From the NCBI RefSeq assembly GCF_900110695.1, contig NZ_FOEH01000004.1, positions 248,001 through 312,000 on the forward strand: DNA of 64,000 bases, in the 5' to 3' direction. The notes below the pieces were generated by a model. The model was not told the DNA's origin and did no database searches. It saw nothing but the letters and a program-made list of their open reading frames with translations. The position numbers were made by a program, and so were the translations under genes. The DNA comes from Virgibacillus subterraneus. GTDB taxonomy: Bacteria > Bacillota > Bacilli > Bacillales > Amphibacillaceae. How positions within the stretch are numbered: the stretch's first letter is position 1; each line of letters begins with the position of its first letter. Shown here piece by piece: positions 1 through 9,004 of this stretch.

Positions 1-151
1 GTCCATCAACCGTAAAACCATTAATACAAATGAATAGACTACCATCAGTAACTTTGCGGGAATCAACTTCTATATTATTGATCTCCACATTTTCAATTGA
101 AGCAGTAGTTTCATAAAATGGTAAGACGGAAAGAATTTCTAATAATTTCAT
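1..151 (-). CDS. murE: MurE N-terminus (partial): UDP-MurNAc-tripeptide synthetase
   Basis: Only the first 50 codons are inside the window; the gene runs off the left edge. MurE is the cytoplasmic ATP-dependent ligase that adds the third amino acid, meso-diaminopimelate in bacilli, to UDP-MurNAc-L-Ala-D-Glu. The visible residues carry the family's N-terminal UDP-binding signature: VDSRKV at residues 29-34, then [14 protein letters not shown] at 37-50, matching the usual VDSRxVxxGxLFvcxxGxxxDG. The start is the ATG at 151. It lies downstream of spoVD, as in the B. subtilis mra cluster, after a 231-base gap that holds an R1 repeat, so it may have its own promoter. The assignment rests on a short fragment plus gene order. 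Confidence 0.85.
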   Translation of the reverse strand, partial: MKLLEILSVLPFYETTASIENVEINNIEVDSRKVTDGSLFICINGFTVDG

Positions 152-247
152 ATAAATACATCCTCGTTTCAGTAGTGTCTCACATATGTATTCTAGAAAG
201 CCTCAATTTTTAAGAGGGTACAATGACCCTCTTATTAAAATCTTAGA

Positions 248-334
248 CAGTTAAGAAAGTATAAATACTTTTTTGCTGTATAAGTGCAACTAAGGATTTC
301 GCCACTAAGACTAGGTGATAAACTAAGTGTTTTA
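248..334 (+). repeat. R1 intergenic repeat
   Basis: Forward orientation between spoVD and murE: CAGTTAAGAAAGTATAAATA, CTTTTTTGCTG, TATAAGTGCAACTAAGG and CCACTAAGACTAGGTGATA follow the reverse complement of the reference copy 37104-37190 block by block. Confidence 0.8.
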
Positions 335-382
335 CATTAATTATTTCTTGTTCATTATAGCAAATATTTACCGTATTCACGA

Positions 383-2311
383 TTAATTTTTATCAGACAG
401 GTAAATTCTTATCTTTTCACCTTGCTCAACCTTCGTTCCCGGACTTGGTGCCTGGTCAATAATATAGTCACCAGAACCACTCGTCTCAATAGATAAATTG
501 GTCATGTATTTGGTTAACTTGCTTTTATTCAGCCCTACTAAATCTGGCACTTCAACTTTTGGCTGTTCTGGCCACAAGTATTCTTTATCAAGTCCATCAT
601 CCCTTGGTTCTACCCCCATCGCACGCAAGCTGTCTCCAATAATAGTTCCTACAACTGGTGCAGTAACAACTCCGCCAAACTGAACAGTATTTTTAGGATT
701 ATCAACTGCAACATATACAACGATTTCAGGGTCATCAGCAGGAGCAAATCCAATAAAAGATACAACATAATTGTCTTTCAAGTATCTTCCTTCAGGTCCA
801 ACTTTTTGGGCAGTCCCCGTTTTACCGCCAACACGGTAACCATCAACATAAGCTGGACGTCCGGTTCCTTGAGCCACAACACTTTCCAATGCCTGACGAA
901 TTTCTTTAGAAGTTGCTTCTGAAATAATATTTTCTTTCAGGTTTGGCTCAACCATTCCAACTACCTTATTTGTTTGGGGATCTATCCATTCTTTTGCAAT
1001 ATAAGGTTCATATAATTTACCGCCATTCACTGCCGCTGCAACTGCCATCACTTGCTGAATTGGTGTTACAGAGACACCTTGTCCAAATGAAGTAGTAGCA
1101 AGTTCTACAGGGCCAACATTTTCAGGTTTGAACAGTATTCCATTTCCTTCACCTTGAAGGTCAATTCCAGTTTTCTTTCCAAAGCCAAAATCCTTAATAT
1201 AACTAAACAATTTCTCTTCTCCTAAATTCATCCCCAAATTAACAAAACCCGGATTACATGAATTTTGAACAACTTCCAGATATGTTTGCTTGCCATGGCC
1301 ACCGCTCTTCCAGCAATGCAGCTCAGTTCCACTTACAGAGATATCTCCATCATCATGAAAATGGTCTTTCTCCAAATCTACAGCACCTTCTTCAAGCGCT
1401 GCTGCAAGTGTAATAATCTTGAAAGTTGAACCAGGCTCATATGTGCTCCAAATTGGTAGATTTCGGTTGTAAATTTCCGGATCAACATCTTGATAATTCT
1501 CTGGATTAAAATTAGGACGGGAAGTCATTCCAAGAATTCCACCAGTATTCGGATTAACAGCAATAGCGAGAGCTCCGTCCGGATTATATTTGGATACAGC
1601 CAAATCAAGCTCACGTTCTATGATTGTTTGAACTTTTGAGTTAATTGTTGTTTTTAAATTTAATCCATCTTCTGGTGACTTATATTCATCAGCAATTTGC
1701 TCCAGCTTTTTTCCCTTGGCATCTGAGTAGAAAGATAGACTGCCTTTTTCACCATCGAGCTTATCATTATAGTACATTTCCAATCCCATTAATCCTTGGT
1801 TATCAATACCTGCAAATCCTAATACGTGTGATAAGTAATTTCCATACGGGTAGTGACGTTTTGAATCCTTCGCAAGGTAAACACCATCCAAATCTAGCGT
1901 ACGAAACTGTAACTCCTGTTCTTCTGATATCTTTCTCCCCTCAGGATGCACACGTGTATAGACGGACTTCCTGGTTACATATTCATACGCCTTTTCCTCT
2001 GAAATATTTAATATATTTGCTATCTTGGCGGCAGTTTCCTGGGGATTTTTAATTTGTTTTGGAACGACAATAACAGAGGGGGACGAGACATTCTCAGCCA
2101 ATATTTCACCATTCCGGTCAAGAATGTTACCCCGTTCAGGCTCAAAGGTAATGTCCCTGCTCCAGGACTCATTTGCCAGGTCCATGAGTTCGTCACCAAT
2201 AACAAACTGAACATATCCCAAGCGAACATCAATTATTGCAAAAAATAACAATCCAAAAAGAAAAACAGTAACTATTCTTTTTCTTACAGTCACGGCAGAT
2301 ACACGTTTCAT
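383..2311 (-). CDS. spoVD: SpoVD, sporulation class B penicillin-binding protein
   Basis: A 642-residue monofunctional transpeptidase. In B. subtilis SpoVD cross-links the spore cortex peptidoglycan in the outer forespore membrane. It has a short cytoplasmic N-terminus, one membrane anchor at about residues 11-30, a PBP dimerisation domain at about 50-220, and a transpeptidase domain with STFK near 295, SCN near 351 and KTGT near 497. A single C-terminal PASTA domain covers about 586-640. The ATG at 2311 (MKRVSAVTVRKR) is chosen because it aligns with known SpoVD starts and follows AAAGGGGATGGAGA; the longer frame to 2377 reads through this ribosome site. It lies between pbpB and murE, the conserved order. 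One PASTA domain and the position separate it from PBP2B upstream. All three catalytic motifs are intact. Confidence 0.93.
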   Translation of the reverse strand: MKRVSAVTVRKRIVTVFLFGLLFFAIIDVRLGYVQFVIGDELMDLANESWSRDITFEPERGNILDRNGEILAENVSSPSVIVVPKQIKNPQETAAKIANILNISEEKAYEYVTRKSVYTRVHPEGRKISEEQELQFRTLDLDGVYLAKDSKRHYPYGNYLSHVLGFAGIDNQGLMGLEMYYNDKLDGEKGSLSFYSDAKGKKLEQIADEYKSPEDGLNLKTTINSKVQTIIERELDLAVSKYNPDGALAIAVNPNTGGILGMTSRPNFNPENYQDVDPEIYNRNLPIWSTYEPGSTFKIITLAAALEEGAVDLEKDHFHDDGDISVSGTELHCWKSGGHGKQTYLEVVQNSCNPGFVNLGMNLGEEKLFSYIKDFGFGKKTGIDLQGEGNGILFKPENVGPVELATTSFGQGVSVTPIQQVMAVAAAVNGGKLYEPYIAKEWIDPQTNKVVGMVEPNLKENIISEATSKEIRQALESVVAQGTGRPAYVDGYRVGGKTGTAQKVGPEGRYLKDNYVVSFIGFAPADDPEIVVYVAVDNPKNTVQFGGVVTAPVVGTIIGDSLRAMGVEPRDDGLDKEYLWPEQPKVEVPDLVGLNKSKLTKYMTNLSIETSGSGDYIIDQAPSPGTKVEQGEKIRIYLSDKN

Positions 2312-2446
2312 TCTCCATCCCCTTTTCATAGGTAGGCTTGTATCCACTATATGAATGAAAAAAAATGAATAGAACACTGTTTATGTTAGAAAAAGCTTAG
2401 GTGCCCGTATAAAGAAGCCTAATTTATAAGACTAGAAAAGGCTTAT

Positions 2447-4657
2447 TTATTGCTGGTCACTTGAATCATCTGTCTGTTCTTCGGTTTGTTCTTCATTAGA
2501 TTCACTATTATTATTTTTAGACTTAGGCGGCTTTAATTCGACTCCTAAATAGTCATTCTTTTTAAGAGTAGTACCTTTTTTAATACTTTGACTATTGACA
2601 TATCCGTTTCCAAGGATTTCTATATCTAGTTGAAGTAAATTCGCAAATTGTAATACATCTCTTGTCGACCATCCAATTATACTAGGCATTGTTGGGTTAT
2701 CCGTAATCAGCATAATGCGATCATTAGGAAGCAGCTCGTCACCTTTTGCAGCACTCGCTTTTGTTATCGTATCCCCTGAACCAATTACAGTTATATTTAT
2801 ACCTTTAGCTTCTAAGGATTTTTTCACAGTCGCTTTACTCATACCTTCTAATTCCGGAACCTTGACCGATTGAACTGGTTTGGATTGGTCTTTGTCTGGA
2901 TTAATATTCATGTAATGTAAACTGTTTTGCATGACATTCTTAAATATAAATGAAACAGGTGTTGAACCAGGAGTATTACCCTCTAATTCTGGTTTTTCAA
3001 CCGATACATACATCATTAGCTGTGGATCATCTTTGGGTGCCATACCTAAAAATGAGAAAATATAGTTACCATGCCCGGTTAAGTAACCGCCTGCTTCAGA
3101 TTCATATAACTGGGCTGTTCCTGTTTTACCTGCTACTGAATAATCCTCCAGTTTGTAGGGTCTCCCTGTTCCAGGTTCTGATGAAACTACAGATTCCATC
3201 AAATCTAGCACTTGCTCCGATGTTTTCTCCGAAATAGGGTTTCCAACTACTTCTGGTGACTTTTTCTCCATTGTTTTTCCTGTAGTTGAATTTACTATTT
3301 TTGAAATAACATAAGGCTTGAGCATCTTGCCATCATTAGCAATTGCTGTCGCAGCCTTCATTTGCTGAATCGGTGTTACAGTACTAGCTTGACCAAAACC
3401 TGTAGCCATTTTATCACGTGGATAATTATACACAAGGTTTCCTGCAGCCTCATGTGGCAAATCAATACTAGTCTTCTGATCGAAATCAAAAGCATTAAGG
3501 TAATCCAAGTATTTTTCTGTGCCAATTTCTTCCCAGACTAACTTTGCAGCAGCAACATTCGATGAGCGTGCAAATCCTTCATCAAATGTTATTGAACCCC
3601 AGTTATTGCTCCAATCGTGAATAGGAGCTATATTATCACTAATCTGATAGCTGCTGGATTCTAACCACTTATCACCATTGTAGACACCTTCTTGAATAGC
3701 AGAAGCCCATGTGAATATCTTCATTGTCGATCCTGGTTCAAACGGTGTGGAAATCACATCATTATACCAATTCTTCACATTTGGATTATTAGGATTATAG
3801 CTTGGGCGATTACCCATAGCCAATACTTCACCTGTCTTAGGATTCATGACAACAGCGGTTATACGCTCTGGTTTATATTCTTTATCGACTTGGGTCATAA
3901 CGTCTTCAAGTATTGTTTGAACTTTTTGATCAATAGTTAGATAAACATCCTCTCCATCCTCAGGCTGCTTAATAACTTCATTTGGATCTAGTAATTTCTT
4001 ATTAAAATTATCACGTTGGTAAGAAATATGTCCGGCCTCTCCACTCAGCAAATCATCCATCTCATTTTCAATGCCGGTTACTCCGTTGATCTTTCCATCC
4101 TTTTTACGAGCAAATCCAATAATGTTAGATGCAAACATACCATTAGGATAAAATCTTACCGCCTCTTTTTGAAAAGTAATACCTGACAGATTCAAATTCT
4201 CGATTTTTTCTTTTGTTTGCTGGGATAATTCTTTACCAACATTCCCGAACTCTACCTGAAATTGATCTTTTTTAATACCTTTTTCCAGTCGTTCTAGTAG
4301 ATACCCTTGCTCAGTATCTAATAAAGGAGCCAGCATCTCCGCAGTTTCTTCCGGATTTTTAACATGCAGTGGCTCCTCTTGATCCTGAGTATATGATTCA
4401 TCAACAATTGCTTGAATACGGAATGTAGGCCGATCATAAGCTAGCGTCATCCCATTTTTATCAAAGATTTTACCCCGCTCTGCATCCAGGGTGTATGATG
4501 CAGTTCGTTTCTCCTTGGCCCATTCATCCAGTGAAACGTTGTTAATTTCAGCGGTAGCCTGAATATATAAAAACCTACCGGCTATAATTAAAAATATACC
4601 GACAAAAATAAGAATCAGAATGCTAGACATGAAATGGGTTGTTTTATTTTTTTTCAT
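2447..4657 (-). CDS. pbpB: PBP2B, essential division transpeptidase
   Basis: A 736-residue class B PBP. The family makes septal peptidoglycan cross-links together with FtsW, DivIB, DivIC and FtsL. A membrane anchor spans residues about 11-33. The transpeptidase motifs are STMK at 310-313, SSN at 365-367 and KTGT at 511-514. Two PASTA-like repeats follow at about 608-670 and 672-705, typical of Firmicute PBP2B. The last 30 residues form an unusual tail rich in Asn, Ser, Glu, Gln and Asp, longer and more acidic than I recall for B. subtilis, in keeping with a halotolerant host (inference). The ATG at 4657 follows AAGGTGGA. It starts 16 bases after ftsL ends, so the two are almost certainly co-transcribed. 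Confidence 0.93.
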   Translation of the reverse strand: MKKNKTTHFMSSILILIFVGIFLIIAGRFLYIQATAEINNVSLDEWAKEKRTASYTLDAERGKIFDKNGMTLAYDRPTFRIQAIVDESYTQDQEEPLHVKNPEETAEMLAPLLDTEQGYLLERLEKGIKKDQFQVEFGNVGKELSQQTKEKIENLNLSGITFQKEAVRFYPNGMFASNIIGFARKKDGKINGVTGIENEMDDLLSGEAGHISYQRDNFNKKLLDPNEVIKQPEDGEDVYLTIDQKVQTILEDVMTQVDKEYKPERITAVVMNPKTGEVLAMGNRPSYNPNNPNVKNWYNDVISTPFEPGSTMKIFTWASAIQEGVYNGDKWLESSSYQISDNIAPIHDWSNNWGSITFDEGFARSSNVAAAKLVWEEIGTEKYLDYLNAFDFDQKTSIDLPHEAAGNLVYNYPRDKMATGFGQASTVTPIQQMKAATAIANDGKMLKPYVISKIVNSTTGKTMEKKSPEVVGNPISEKTSEQVLDLMESVVSSEPGTGRPYKLEDYSVAGKTGTAQLYESEAGGYLTGHGNYIFSFLGMAPKDDPQLMMYVSVEKPELEGNTPGSTPVSFIFKNVMQNSLHYMNINPDKDQSKPVQSVKVPELEGMSKATVKKSLEAKGINITVIGSGDTITKASAAKGDELLPNDRIMLITDNPTMPSIIGWSTRDVLQFANLLQLDIEILGNGYVNSQSIKKGTTLKKNDYLGVELKPPKSKNNNSESNEEQTEEQTDDSSDQQ

Positions 4658-4673
4658 AACATATCCACCTTGC

Positions 4674-5048
4674 TTAGTTGTTAAACGCAGTTGCTTGCTT
4701 CACTTCTGCATCTTGGATTTTCAATCCATTTTCCTTAGCAATTCTTGTAATGCGTTCTGGTCTGCTTAATTGTTTTTTCTCATATACTAATCCTTCGTTT
4801 TCAATTTGTTGTTTTTGTACGGTTTGCTCTAATGATTGTAATTCTCTGTTTAAAGTATCCGTTGAAGAAGAAAAAGAAACAATATAAATACATGCTATAA
4901 TCAAACAAAATCCAATTACTGAATACAACATTTTTTCGCCTTTTGTTATCCAGCCTTTCTTATGTACCTTAACTGCAATTTGTTTGTCCTCTTTAGGTGC
5001 ATGTGATGTATAAGATTGTTCCCAACTGCGAGCATGGCTTGCACTCAT
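4674..5048 (-). CDS. ftsL: FtsL, bitopic cell-division protein
   Basis: A 124-residue protein with a basic, Gln-rich cytoplasmic N-terminus, one membrane span at about residues 40-60 and an extracellular coiled coil at about 62-100, the architecture of FtsL. FtsL forms the FtsL-DivIC-DivIB complex that recruits and activates PBP2B and FtsW. Primary sequence is poorly conserved in this family, so the call leans on topology, the [14 protein letters not shown] stretch near 98-111 typical of Firmicute FtsL, and position between rsmH and pbpB. The ATG at 5048 overlaps the rsmH stop as ATGA, giving translational coupling, with an AAGGGTGG ribosome site inside rsmH. An upstream GTG four codons earlier lies in that site and is rejected. 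Confidence 0.88.
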   Translation of the reverse strand: MSASHARSWEQSYTSHAPKEDKQIAVKVHKKGWITKGEKMLYSVIGFCLIIACIYIVSFSSSTDTLNRELQSLEQTVQKQQIENEGLVYEKKQLSRPERITRIAKENGLKIQDAEVKQATAFNN

Positions 5049-6025
5049 GATTTTTTCCACCCTTCTTCATATGTAAAATCTTCATTCCACTCATTAACTT
5101 TCTCAGCAATCCGTAACTTTGCAGATTTTGACCTGCGATTTAAATCCAATTCACCAGTACTTGGTAAAATCGGCTTTCTATTAATTAGCTTAAATGGTGC
5201 CTGGTGACCTACAGGTATTATTGGAAGATTCCTTGGCACTTCCTTCGCTGTACTCCATTTCTTGAACGCTTGTTTACAGAGTCTATCTTCGAGTGAGTGA
5301 AATGTAATAACAACCACTCTTCCATTAACTTTAACAACTCTTGCAGCTTGGTGTAATGCATCATTAAACGCTTCTAACTCATCGTTCACCGCTATTCGCA
5401 ATGCTTGAAAAATACGTTTCGCAGGATGCCCTCCCTTTCTTCGTGCAGGTGCGGGAATACCATCTTTAATTATTTCTACCAGCTGATGTGTTGTTTCAAT
5501 TGATTGTTCTTTTCTGAACGCTTCAATTTTCCTCGCAATTTGTTTGGAAAATTTCTCTTCACCATATTTGAAAAAGATCTTTACCAGTTCGTTGTAAGAC
5601 CACGAATTAACAATTTCATGTGCGTCAAGATCCTGGTTCTGGTTCATTCGCATATCAAGTTGTGCATCCTGCTGATAACTAAAACCTCTATCACCACGAT
5701 CTAATTGTGGGGACGAAACACCAAGATCAAAAAGGACTCCATCAATATTATCAATATTATGTTTGGATAATTCTTCTTCTAAGTTTCTAAAGTTGGAATG
5801 AATAAATGTTATTCGATCATGATATTGATGCAGTCTTGATTTAGCTGCGCTGAGCGCATCCATATCCTGGTCAAAGGCAACCAATAAACCATCCTCCCCT
5901 AGATGGGAAGCGATTTGTTCTGAATGCCCACCGCCACCTACTGTACAATCAATATATGTACCATCAGACTTTATAGCTATACCTTCCAAGGTCTCATCTT
6001 TCAAAACACTATAATGATCAAACAT
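5045..6025 (-). CDS. rsmH: RsmH, 16S rRNA (cytosine-1402-N4)-methyltransferase
   Basis: A 326-residue SAM-dependent methyltransferase, formerly MraW. It methylates N4 of C1402 in the P site of 16S rRNA. The N-terminus shows the SAM-binding loop [10 protein letters not shown] near residues 27-36, followed by LGVSSPQLD near 100-110 and the conserved [17 protein letters not shown] segment near 200, then FHSLEDR near 243. The ATG at 6025 is preferred over a GTG two codons upstream because it sits five bases after AGGTG. The 3' end overlaps ftsL by four bases. It is the second gene of the mraZ-rsmH-ftsL-pbpB cluster. Confidence 0.96.
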   Translation of the reverse strand: MFDHYSVLKDETLEGIAIKSDGTYIDCTVGGGGHSEQIASHLGEDGLLVAFDQDMDALSAAKSRLHQYHDRITFIHSNFRNLEEELSKHNIDNIDGVLFDLGVSSPQLDRGDRGFSYQQDAQLDMRMNQNQDLDAHEIVNSWSYNELVKIFFKYGEEKFSKQIARKIEAFRKEQSIETTHQLVEIIKDGIPAPARRKGGHPAKRIFQALRIAVNDELEAFNDALHQAARVVKVNGRVVVITFHSLEDRLCKQAFKKWSTAKEVPRNLPIIPVGHQAPFKLINRKPILPSTGELDLNRRSKSAKLRIAEKVNEWNEDFTYEEGWKKS

Positions 6026-6084
6026 TGTCACACCTACTTTTAGAAATCTTGCCTCAATGCTAATATATTACTTCTTTATAACTG

Positions 6085-6516
6085 CTAAATATCAAAATCC
6101 ATAAGATTTTCAGCAATTTCACTAAATGATTCTTCTGAGTCATTGAAATAATCTTCCCAGTTCTCATTTGCCCAGAACTCAATTCGATTAGATACACCAA
6201 TTACAACGCACTCTTTATCCAACACAGCATAATTTCGTAGTGGCTGAGGAATATTTATTCTTCCCTGTTTATCAACTTCGCATTCAACTGCTCCAGAGAA
6301 AAAGAACCTTGTAAAAGCTCGTGCATCTTTTTTAGTTAGGGGGAGTTTCTTTAGCTTTTCTTCAAGTAACTTCCATTCGTCCATCGGATAGGCAAACAGA
6401 CATTTATCGAGTCCACGGGTAACAACAAAGTTGTCGCCAAGCCCTTCACGGAACTTAGCAGGAACAATTATTCGACCTTTTGTATCAATGTTGTGTTGAA
6501 ATTCGCCCATGAACAT
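6085..6516 (-). CDS. mraZ: MraZ, DNA-binding regulator of the division cluster
   Basis: A 143-residue double-AbrB-like protein. MraZ proteins form rings and bind short direct repeats upstream of their own operon, repressing the dcw genes in the species studied. The two DXXXR motifs are visible: DTKGR near residues 11-15 and DKQGR near 84-88. Sequence such as [19 protein letters not shown] is nearly identical to the B. subtilis protein. The ATG at 6516 ([11 protein letters not shown]) follows GGGGAT and matches the family start; nine extra upstream codons are not supported. Three 10-bp-spaced GTGGW boxes lie just upstream and are probable operators for this protein. Confidence 0.96.
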   Translation of the reverse strand: MFMGEFQHNIDTKGRIIVPAKFREGLGDNFVVTRGLDKCLFAYPMDEWKLLEEKLKKLPLTKKDARAFTRFFFSGAVECEVDKQGRINIPQPLRNYAVLDKECVVIGVSNRIEFWANENWEDYFNDSEESFSEIAENLMDFDI

Positions 6517-6548
6517 AAAGCTATCCCCACTTTCATATTTCATATGTT

Positions 6549-6605
6549 ACCACATTCCTCCACTATTCACCACTCTATTTTTAACTTTTTTACCCATATT
6601 ATCAA
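6549..6605 (-). promoter_or_regulatory. mraZ promoter with three MraZ-box-like direct repeats
   Basis: On the minus strand, TTGATA (6605-6600), a 16-base spacer and TAAAAA (6583-6578) form a plausible SigA promoter. Right after it come three direct repeats GTGGT (6573-6569), GTGGA (6563-6559) and GTGGT (6553-6549), spaced exactly 10 bp, one helical turn. MraZ operators in other bacteria are GTGG/TGGG-type repeats on a 10-bp period. The repeats would cover the transcription start, fitting autorepression. The boxes are seen directly; their function is inferred. Confidence 0.62.
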
Positions 6606-6672
6606 ATTAGGTCTTTTGTTCCACATAGTACCGCTGATCATTGCTAAACCTCCGGAGAAAAAAGACAAACAA

Positions 6673-6706
6673 AAAACGTTGATACATCAGTATGTCTCAA
6701 CGTTTT
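6673..6706 (-). terminator. Intrinsic terminator downstream of bshC
   Basis: A perfect 10-bp stem, AAAACGTTGA (6673-6682) with TCAACGTTTT (6697-6706), runs on the minus strand into a T-rich tract (TTTTTTGTTTG). It separates bshC from the mraZ promoter. Confidence 0.8.
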
Positions 6707-6734
6707 AGAGTAATTAATCCTGTGTTAAACACAA

Positions 6735-6769
6735 CTATCCCCCACCATTTTATAATAGGTGGGGGATAG
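6735..6769 (-). terminator. Strong hairpin just after bshC
   Basis: A perfect 12-bp GC-rich stem, CTATCCCCCACC with GGTGGGGGATAG, starts 15 bases past the bshC stop. Its U tract is poor (TTGTGTTT), so it may act with the T-rich hairpin at 6673-6706 as a tandem terminator. Confidence 0.55.
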
Positions 6770-6783
6770 TGGGTGGAATTTAA

Positions 6784-8409
6784 TTATATATAAATTAAGT
6801 GGTGTTCCTGTTCAAAGGAACAAGATTCCTTTGCTAGCTGTTTTATAAAATATGGGCCGTAATCATTAATTAACGGCAGCGGGTTCCATGTCCGTTCCTG
6901 AAGTCCCTGATTTGGTCGCAAAGCTATTTGAATTTGATCGAATTCAATTAATTCTTTTTTATATTTCTCCTCTACTGCTTTAATAATCCGATCTTCAAGA
7001 TATTCAATATCACATTGCAAATAATACAGATTTTTATCAGCTAACTCACCAAGGTCTGAGCGTGTATCTTTAGCAATTTTTCGTAAAGGGCTATGAGCTT
7101 TGTCAACTGCTTGTTTAATTTCGGAAGCGACCTGTTTTACTGGTGGATCACTCTGTGATGCCAGCCAGTTTCCCTTTATCTCTTCTACTCCATGATTAAC
7201 AGCATCTTGTTCATCTATTGCATATTTACTTATTACTTTTTCCACATTACGATCGATGAATGTAAACGATAATCGTGGTATTACTGGCGGCATTTTAATA
7301 CCCACAGCCTTAAATGCTGGTTTTAATATTGACCAATAGCCTACTTCACCTGGACCTCCAATAAATGCCAATGTTGGAAACAATAACTCCTGCATGATTG
7401 GTCTTGTAACTACATTATTACTCAATGATTCCGGATTATTTCTAGCAACATTAATCATTTCCTGGTTAGTCAGCAATACTTCATTTTGCTTTCCTTCCCA
7501 ATCCCCATTCTCATTTCGTACAAGTAAAATTCGCTCATTATTTTTATGATAAAAAAGGTGTGCATCAGTAGGTTCAACATCCAAAGACACAGAATAGCGT
7601 TTTTGTTTAATTTGCTGCAATGCCTCGTGCACACCTGTACTGATTTCAGTCTGATTTTTAATCAATGTTAGAAAATGATCTCGTTCAAGCCTGCGCATTT
7701 TTGGATTACCAGAGTCAACTAGCACAATACCTTCTTCATCAAATAATTGATAAATGACACGTGCAAAAAAGTCCACATATGTACATGAGTTCTCTAAACA
7801 GTCTTTGATCGTTTGATAGAGCTTTTTCGTATACTGAGTTTCATCCATTTGTTCAAATAATCGATTCACCCATTGGTTTGCATAGGTTTCATCAATTGGA
7901 ATATCAGACACGGATTGCTTATCCAATACCCTCTGCAGCAATTTGTATTTTTTCATGGAGGCTGTTTCCGGTAAAAAAATATGATTGATTTCATCAAAAT
8001 CATGGTCTTCACCTGCAATCCAAAAAACAGGAATAACCGGTTTTTGAAGCTTAGATTCTTGTTGTTTAGCAAACTGTATAACCGAAATAATCTTATTTAT
8101 CGTATACATGGGCCCCGTCAATAATCCCGCTTGCTGTCCTCCAATAACCACAACACTATCATCATTTTTCAGACGTTTAATATTTAAGTATGTAGATTCA
8201 GGAGCATTCCATTGCTGGTTAATTTCGAAAAGTGTTTCGGTAAGCTGCTTACGATCAAAATTTCTGTTTCGCAACGCTTGCAATCTACTTTGATAGGCAG
8301 CATCCGAATAAGGGTTGTAGTCAAAATGTTTCGTGATACTTTCTCTATTATTGCGATAATCATCTATTAGTGCATTTTGGTTCTGTAGTTTTATTGGATC
8401 GATCCGCAT
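6784..8409 (-). CDS. bshC: BshC, bacillithiol cysteine-adding enzyme
   Basis: A 541-residue protein equal in length to the B. subtilis YllA/BshC family. BshC adds cysteine to glucosaminyl-malate in the last step of bacillithiol synthesis in the cytoplasm. Recognisable family stretches are VVIGGQQAGLLTGPMYTINKIISVI near residue 90, PVFWIAGEDHDFDEINHIFLP near 125, and FPTLAFIGGPGEVGYWSILK near 345. A helical, probably coiled-coil region spans about 390-475. The ATG at 8409 is the natural start. It lies upstream of mraZ but is separated from it by two hairpins, as a separate unit; the same neighbourhood is seen in B. subtilis. Confidence 0.94.
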   Translation of the reverse strand: MRIDPIKLQNQNALIDDYRNNRESITKHFDYNPYSDAAYQSRLQALRNRNFDRKQLTETLFEINQQWNAPESTYLNIKRLKNDDSVVVIGGQQAGLLTGPMYTINKIISVIQFAKQQESKLQKPVIPVFWIAGEDHDFDEINHIFLPETASMKKYKLLQRVLDKQSVSDIPIDETYANQWVNRLFEQMDETQYTKKLYQTIKDCLENSCTYVDFFARVIYQLFDEEGIVLVDSGNPKMRRLERDHFLTLIKNQTEISTGVHEALQQIKQKRYSVSLDVEPTDAHLFYHKNNERILLVRNENGDWEGKQNEVLLTNQEMINVARNNPESLSNNVVTRPIMQELLFPTLAFIGGPGEVGYWSILKPAFKAVGIKMPPVIPRLSFTFIDRNVEKVISKYAIDEQDAVNHGVEEIKGNWLASQSDPPVKQVASEIKQAVDKAHSPLRKIAKDTRSDLGELADKNLYYLQCDIEYLEDRIIKAVEEKYKKELIEFDQIQIALRPNQGLQERTWNPLPLINDYGPYFIKQLAKESCSFEQEHHLIYI

Positions 8410-8618
8410 AGATCACATGCTCCTTTTAACGTAATGAAATATATCCAATATGTATTGTACATAAAACTGTCGCTAATTTCATTTAATCTGTTTTAACCCA
8501 TCCATTTAATTAGGATATTTTCTAAAAGTTTGTTGTTTTTTAATGAAAAAGTGTTGCTTGGAAAATGAATGCTCATCAGTGAAAATATCCAGGATTGACA
8601 ACTATTACTATAAGATCC

Positions 8619-9002
8619 TTAATAAGAAAAAATACGCAAATAAATACCAACAAAAACCAAACAAATATAGAAGATTGAAAACAATAGAAAACAAATTCGC
8701 CAAAATAACTTAAACGCTTTACTGAATAAAACCTCGGTATAAATTTTCCAATGAACAATTATGATAATCGTATAGATACTAATTAATATAACCAAAACGA
8801 TACCAAAAAATGATATACCAAAGACTTCACTTACTAAAGTATTAACGGCAATTATGTATAGTATAGCTGTCCAGTTGACAGCATTATGAAATGCTTTCCA
8901 TTTATGGTTGTATATTTTCAAGGAGATTAAATAAACAATCCATGTAGCTATCACAGGAACTGTTATGATAAATCCTATAAAATAAATGATAATATTCAAC
9001 AT
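8619..9002 (-). CDS. Small integral membrane protein, DUF3397-like
   Basis: A 127-residue hydrophobic protein with four likely membrane spans (about 5-27, 45-62, 66-86 and 100-124) joined by short basic loops. Length, topology and position between panE and bshC fit the DUF3397 family of unknown function found at this locus in bacilli; that name comes from context and memory of the family, not from a motif. It starts three bases after the panE stop, so the two are likely translated from one mRNA. Base composition is very AT-rich even for this genome. No function can be stated. Confidence 0.7.
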   Translation of the reverse strand: MLNIIIYFIGFIITVPVIATWIVYLISLKIYNHKWKAFHNAVNWTAILYIIAVNTLVSEVFGISFFGIVLVILISIYTIIIIVHWKIYTEVLFSKAFKLFWRICFLLFSIFYICLVFVGIYLRIFSY

Positions 9003-9004
9003 GC

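Noticed and set aside
212-237. Hairpin TAAGAGGGT/ACCCTCTTA as the spoVD terminator
   Set aside because: It can pair well, but no T tract follows on the minus strand, so it was not called a terminator.
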